Assembly: GCA_029959195.1 (NCBI GenBank)
Contig: CP114117.1
Span: 2,170,001 to 2,234,000 of the forward strand
Source of the DNA: Dictyophora rubrovolvata
Lineage: Eukaryota; Basidiomycota; Agaricomycetes; Phallales; Phallaceae
Direction: 5' to 3'
Length of the DNA: 64,000 bases
The notes beneath the pieces are model-generated. The model had not been told where the DNA came from, did not search any database, and saw nothing but the letters and a program-made list of their open reading frames with translations. Made by a program: the position numbers and the translations under genes. Positions 60,579 through 64,000 of the stretch are shown here, piece by piece (position 1 is the stretch's first letter; every line of letters begins with the position of its first letter).

Positions 60579-61939
60579 ATGCCGTACATACGTGCCAGTG
60601 CTTTTGCACTCGGTGCGGTCGTTGGCGCGGCAGCGACGTTAGTCATAACACGCAGACAACAATCGACTTCAAGTTCACCTCTGCACACCCCGCTAGCAGG
60701 TTCAGCAAGTCCAGCATCGGCTGGAATAGTTCCGTCCTCCAATTTGGTTTCTCCCGCCAACACGGGTATATTAAAATATGGCAATCCAGGTACTTTCTCG
60801 TATTGTGTTTGACTCTTTTCAAAAATTTATCGCGGTTAGGTCCCATCGCAGATCTTTTGGCCAGAAAAGCTTACGTTGCAGGTTATGATCGTCGTCTACG
60901 TCACCCAGCATGGGTCAGCTAATCGTACCATTTTGTTTGCTTTGAACTGAAATTATTCTCTCTTTCTCAGACAGCAGAACATTTAACACGAGCTTCTCTC
61001 GGTCGTTCCCTTCTAGAGCCTTCTTCAGAACAAGAGATCAACAGCGACAGATCCAAATCAACTTTTGAAGAAGATGGAAATATTCCCGATACTTTCAGAG
61101 CTCGTTTGTCAGATTACTTTAGAAGCGGTTATGACAGGGGCCATATGTACGCTCTCATACCTTTTGCGAGTCCTTTGATCCAAAACTCAATCTTCTAAGG
61201 GTACCCGCAGCCGACGCGAAGATGTCCCAGGTAATTATTTTTCCAAGTCTCACTAGCGGAATTCGAACCGACTCAATACCTAGGAAGCCATGAATGAGAC
61301 GTTTTTATTGTCGAACATTGCACCTCAAGTTGGCGACGGTTTCAATCGACATTGTTCGTTCTTTGTTATTACTACTAACTGATCCTAAATCACCTGTTCC
61401 AATGGTATATCTTTTAGATTGGGCTTACCTTGAACGATGGTGTCGGGATTTGACGCTCTCTTTCAGCGATGTTTACGTGTTTACAATACCTCTATACCTT
61501 CCTATTCGGGATGTCGACGGAAAATATCGTGTTGTGAGAGCATCTTGATACTCCCCCGTCGCTTTATTCCTCTGATCGATTGTTCTGTTAGAAATATGAA
61601 GTCATAGGAACGCCTCCGAACGTCGCTGTACCCACGCACTTCGCTAAAGTGATACTGGCCGCTCGACCCGCCTCACCCGCAACTCCTCACATAGCTGAGA
61701 TCTCTACCGGCGCATTCGTTCTTCCCAATGCACCTATCCCTGATGAAACACCCTTAAAAAGTTTCACAGCTCCAGTGGACGCCGTCGAGAAAGCTGCTGG
61801 TTTACAAATATTCTCTGAACAAATAAAGCAAAGTTCAAAGCATATTTGTCAAACAACGGAATGCAGAGTAGTGGTCAAACGCTTCAACGACGCCCAGAAG
61901 TCAACTGGGATCTCAAAAAGTATCTCCTCTAGAAAGTAA
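60579..61939 (+). CDS. NUC1: Mitochondrial nuclease Nuc1/endonuclease G
   Basis: Beta-beta-alpha metal nuclease of the mitochondrial intermembrane space. The N-terminus MPYIRASAFALGAVVGAAATLVITRR acts as signal-anchor. Core: PGPIADLLARKAYVAGYDRRLRHPAWTAEHLTR, SDYFRSGYDRGHM (DRGH catalytic His), VPAADAKMSQEAMNETFLLSNIAPQVGDGFNRHYWAYLE (Mg-binding Asn in NRxYW), VYVFTIPLYLP, YEVIGTPPNVAVPTHFAKVIL, GAFVLPNAPIPDETPLKSF. Six or seven exons. The stop is 10 nt from the convergent mL46 stop. Confidence 0.94.
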
Positions 61940-61949
61940 AGTAGTCTGC

Positions 61950-62879
61950 CTAATAATCAGATAGGGCATCGTGAATGCTATTCCAATATTCTGAAGTGAC
62001 TGTCTGTTTTATTTCCGCTTTCGTTAGCCATGCATAGTCCTCCAACTTCGCTATTGCGGGGTCAACTTGCCCAGCCAGAACATGCGCCTTGAAAAGGAAA
62101 ATCTGCGAAAGTAGATTGAGACAAATAAAGCGGTTACAACATTGAACATTTGCTATAGACCTTGGATCCGCTGTATTGCTGTGATTCGAGATCCCAAGGT
62201 AATGGTGCGTCCATGAATCCAATAGGGTGTCGACCGACTAACCATACATCCATGTTAATACCGCATTCCTCATACAATTCTCTTTTCGCAGCCTAGTTTT
62301 AGGGGGGGGATAAGCTCGGAAATATAAAAAATTATCAATCAACCTGTAGAATATTCCATTTACCTCGTGGAGCAATTCACCGTCCCGGAGACCACCTTGT
62401 GCACCTGGAAGCCTCCACTGATTTGATTTTTTGACAAGTAAGTAAAGATTCCGATGTCCATTTCGATTCAAACTTTTAGTGTCGTTGATTTTATCGGCCT
62501 CTGTACTTCGAGACATGAGTTCCACGTCCGAATCTTCTTGTAATATGGACGCAGGTGCTGCAGACTTAACCTTGGTCTGTGCAAGCCTATTTGATAGTCG
62601 AGACGCAGTAGAAACCATCTTTTGGGATGCTTTGTGTGATTTCTTCGTTCCCCAGTTGAAGGCTTGGCTTTCCCTGGCTCGTTCTTCCTTGTTGAAATGA
62701 CGTTTCAAAAGGGACCCAGTCTTGAAGTAGAAATCGTACGGGAAGGGATTGAAAAGGGCACGACCAACATTTGCATTGTATTGATATAGAGCAGTCTCAA
62801 AAGACGTCGGAGGTCGCGTTAACACTGGGGAGCGGTTCACGAGAGTAGCGGTCTGGACGAGGTATTTGCCTGGATGCAT
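61950..62879 (-). CDS. Mitochondrial large ribosomal subunit protein mL46 (Nudix fold)
   Basis: Mitoribosomal protein of the MRPL17/mL46 family. The start at 62879 reads MHPGKYLVQTATLVNRSPVL. Landmarks: TSFETALYQYNANVGRALFNPFPYDFYFKTGSLL, a Lys/Ser-rich linker, NLYLLVKKSNQWRLPGAQGG, and a vestigial Nudix helix LLHE-AAKRELYEECGINMD. Then WLVGRHPIGF, FLFKAHVLAGQV and KLEDYAWLTKAEI. Two introns, one before the AAKREL helix. The Nudix box is degenerate, as in the family. Confidence 0.9.
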
Positions 62880-63024
62880 GGCAAAGAGAAAAACCTTCAA
62901 CAAAAAATGAATAAGGTTCGACGAAATTAGAAAATTAAGAAATAGTTCACGTTTCTTCCCGTTCCCCGCTAAGAATTTTTAATTTTCGCGAGAAGAGGTG
63001 GCTCTCCTGACGGGCTGTTACGTA

Positions 63025-64000
63025 ATGGTGACCTTGTCCGAAAACAGATCTCTCCTTACAGCGATGACTTTGTGTTTCATTTCCAACTCATATCTGGATG
63101 AAACGTCCGCGAAAATACGATCGAAACCTGTTCCGTGGGAGGTATTGATCATTCTTTGTTAAAGTCGTAACTTGCGTTAATTCTCCTGTTATTTTGTGCC
63201 AGGGGTATCAACGTGCTGGTTTGTTGACTTCGGATGAACTCGCTTCAATAAAACGGGTGGATCGCCAACCCAGAGCAAAAGTCGAGTCACTATTGGCGAC
63301 CGCGGCGCAGACCTATGCTCAATTATATCTCAAACTCCTAAAAAAACTGAACCGGGGCGACACTGTGCAGTATTTACTTGTAGCCATAGGCGATGCATTA
63401 ACAGGTAGTGCAGGAGCATATTCTGTTATAATTTCCACCTATACTAATATTCCACCGTAGATCATGAAGAACGTGTCTCGTTATTCACCCAAGCTGCGGA
63501 ATGGGATCCCGACCTTCCCTACGGGCCCCTCTTACGGTAATTATCACTGCCCGTCGCTCGTCTACGGGTCCTTTTACAAAGTTCTCCTCGTAAAGTGCCT
63601 TAGAAACAACCGATGAATTTACACAACAGAAAGCACTTCAATTGCTTGCTACCTTTCTTTCAGCTGACTCTGGCAGTATTCCTCCAGAAATCCTAAGACC
63701 TGTTCTTAGTTTTCTTGGTAGTTTGACTCGAAGTTCGAATACGAATAAGCTTGATATTGCAGTACAGTGTCTGCAATCGCTATTGGCTAGATCAGAGGTC
63801 CGTCTGGCAGCTTGGAGTAGGCCAGAGATTTTATCAGGGTCATTGTTCTTTATGCATTACACCTTCCTCTACTTACTAATCTCGATAGTCTCATGGACAT
63901 TCTAAGATCTAATACTGTGCCACAAATGGCTTATCAAATTGTGTTTTGTTTGTGGCTATTGTCTTTCGAAACGGTGGTTTCGGAAAATATCAACAGGCAA
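63025..64000 (+). CDS. VMA13: V-ATPase subunit H (3' end beyond the window)
   Basis: Regulatory armadillo subunit of the vacuolar proton pump. The start at 63025 (MVTLSENRS) or the in-frame ATG at 63064 (MTLCFISNSYLDE). Then SAKIRSKPVPWEGYQRAGLLTSDELASIKRVDRQPRAKV, TYAQLYLKLLKKL, VQYLLVAIGDALT-DHEERVSLF, WDPDLPYGPLL, TDEFTQQKALQLLATFLSAD, FLGSLTRSSNTNKLDIAVQCLQSLL, RPEILSG and MAYQIVFCLWLLSFE at the window end. At least five exons so far. Divergent from mL46 by 145 nt. Confidence 0.92.

Overview
The window is nuclear DNA of a fungus, very probably a basidiomycete and most likely an Agaricomycete. Genes are packed head to head or tail to tail. Almost every gene is cut by many short introns (about 43-70 nt) with CTRAY-type branch sites. 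The protein set is eukaryotic housekeeping (FACT, TRAPP, proteasome, CCT, gamma-tubulin, kinetochore, N-glycan and GPI-anchor enzymes). One gene carries the C-terminal part of the STAND/NLR proteins common in mushrooms. I see no bacterial features, no CRISPR and no recognisable transposon.

Layout. 1-5.7 kb: NSE4 (minus, cut by the window edge), an unidentified minus-strand reading, and an FG nucleoporin (plus). 6-12.6 kb: ARPC2(-)/BET3(+), SLT11(-)/PIG-X(+), a Rho GTPase(-)/proteasome beta-3(+), then tRNA-Ala(AGC) with an intron. 12.9-22.9 kb: PEX6(+), a membrane PhoD-like phosphatase(-), GAR1(+), GPI1/PIG-Q(+). 22.9-31 kb: a Sae2/CtIP homologue(-) divergent from the kinetochore gene NSL1/MIS14(+), a Kre9-like GPI-anchored wall protein(+), a small membrane protein(-), and a NACHT-less NLR-like gene(+). 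31.5-43.4 kb: a minus-strand run of ERG1, SPT16, glucosidase I, GNA1 and a small single-pass membrane protein. 43.5-64 kb: MO25/HYM1(+), NMT1(-), SRP receptor beta(+), CCT4(-), UFD1(+), MBF1(+), gamma-tubulin(-), MET8(-), a tetraspanin(+), a hypothetical gene(+), UBC11/UBE2C(+), NUC1/EndoG(+), mL46(-), and the 5' part of V-ATPase subunit H (VMA13,+).

The genes do not form an operon or a biosynthetic cluster; this is an ordinary core-gene region. Several fall into shared processes: GPI anchoring (PIG-X, PIG-Q, a GPI-anchored product), ER/secretion (BET3, SRP receptor beta, glucosidase I), and cell cycle/DNA repair (NSE4, CtIP, NSL1, UBC11, gamma-tubulin).

The most unusual signals are at the level of splicing and promoters. 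There is a putative 2-nt exon in MBF1, a start-codon-only exon in the proteasome gene, a 14-nt exon in CtIP and a probable 6-nt exon in GAR1. Three introns use GC-AG borders. Paired or tripled ACGCGT boxes sit together with TCACGTGA in the promoters of CtIP/NSL1 and UBC11. A perfect Gcn4-type site lies in front of MBF1, a known Gcn4 coactivator. All gene models were spliced by eye from reading frames, consensus borders and remembered family sequences; none was checked against RNA or a database.
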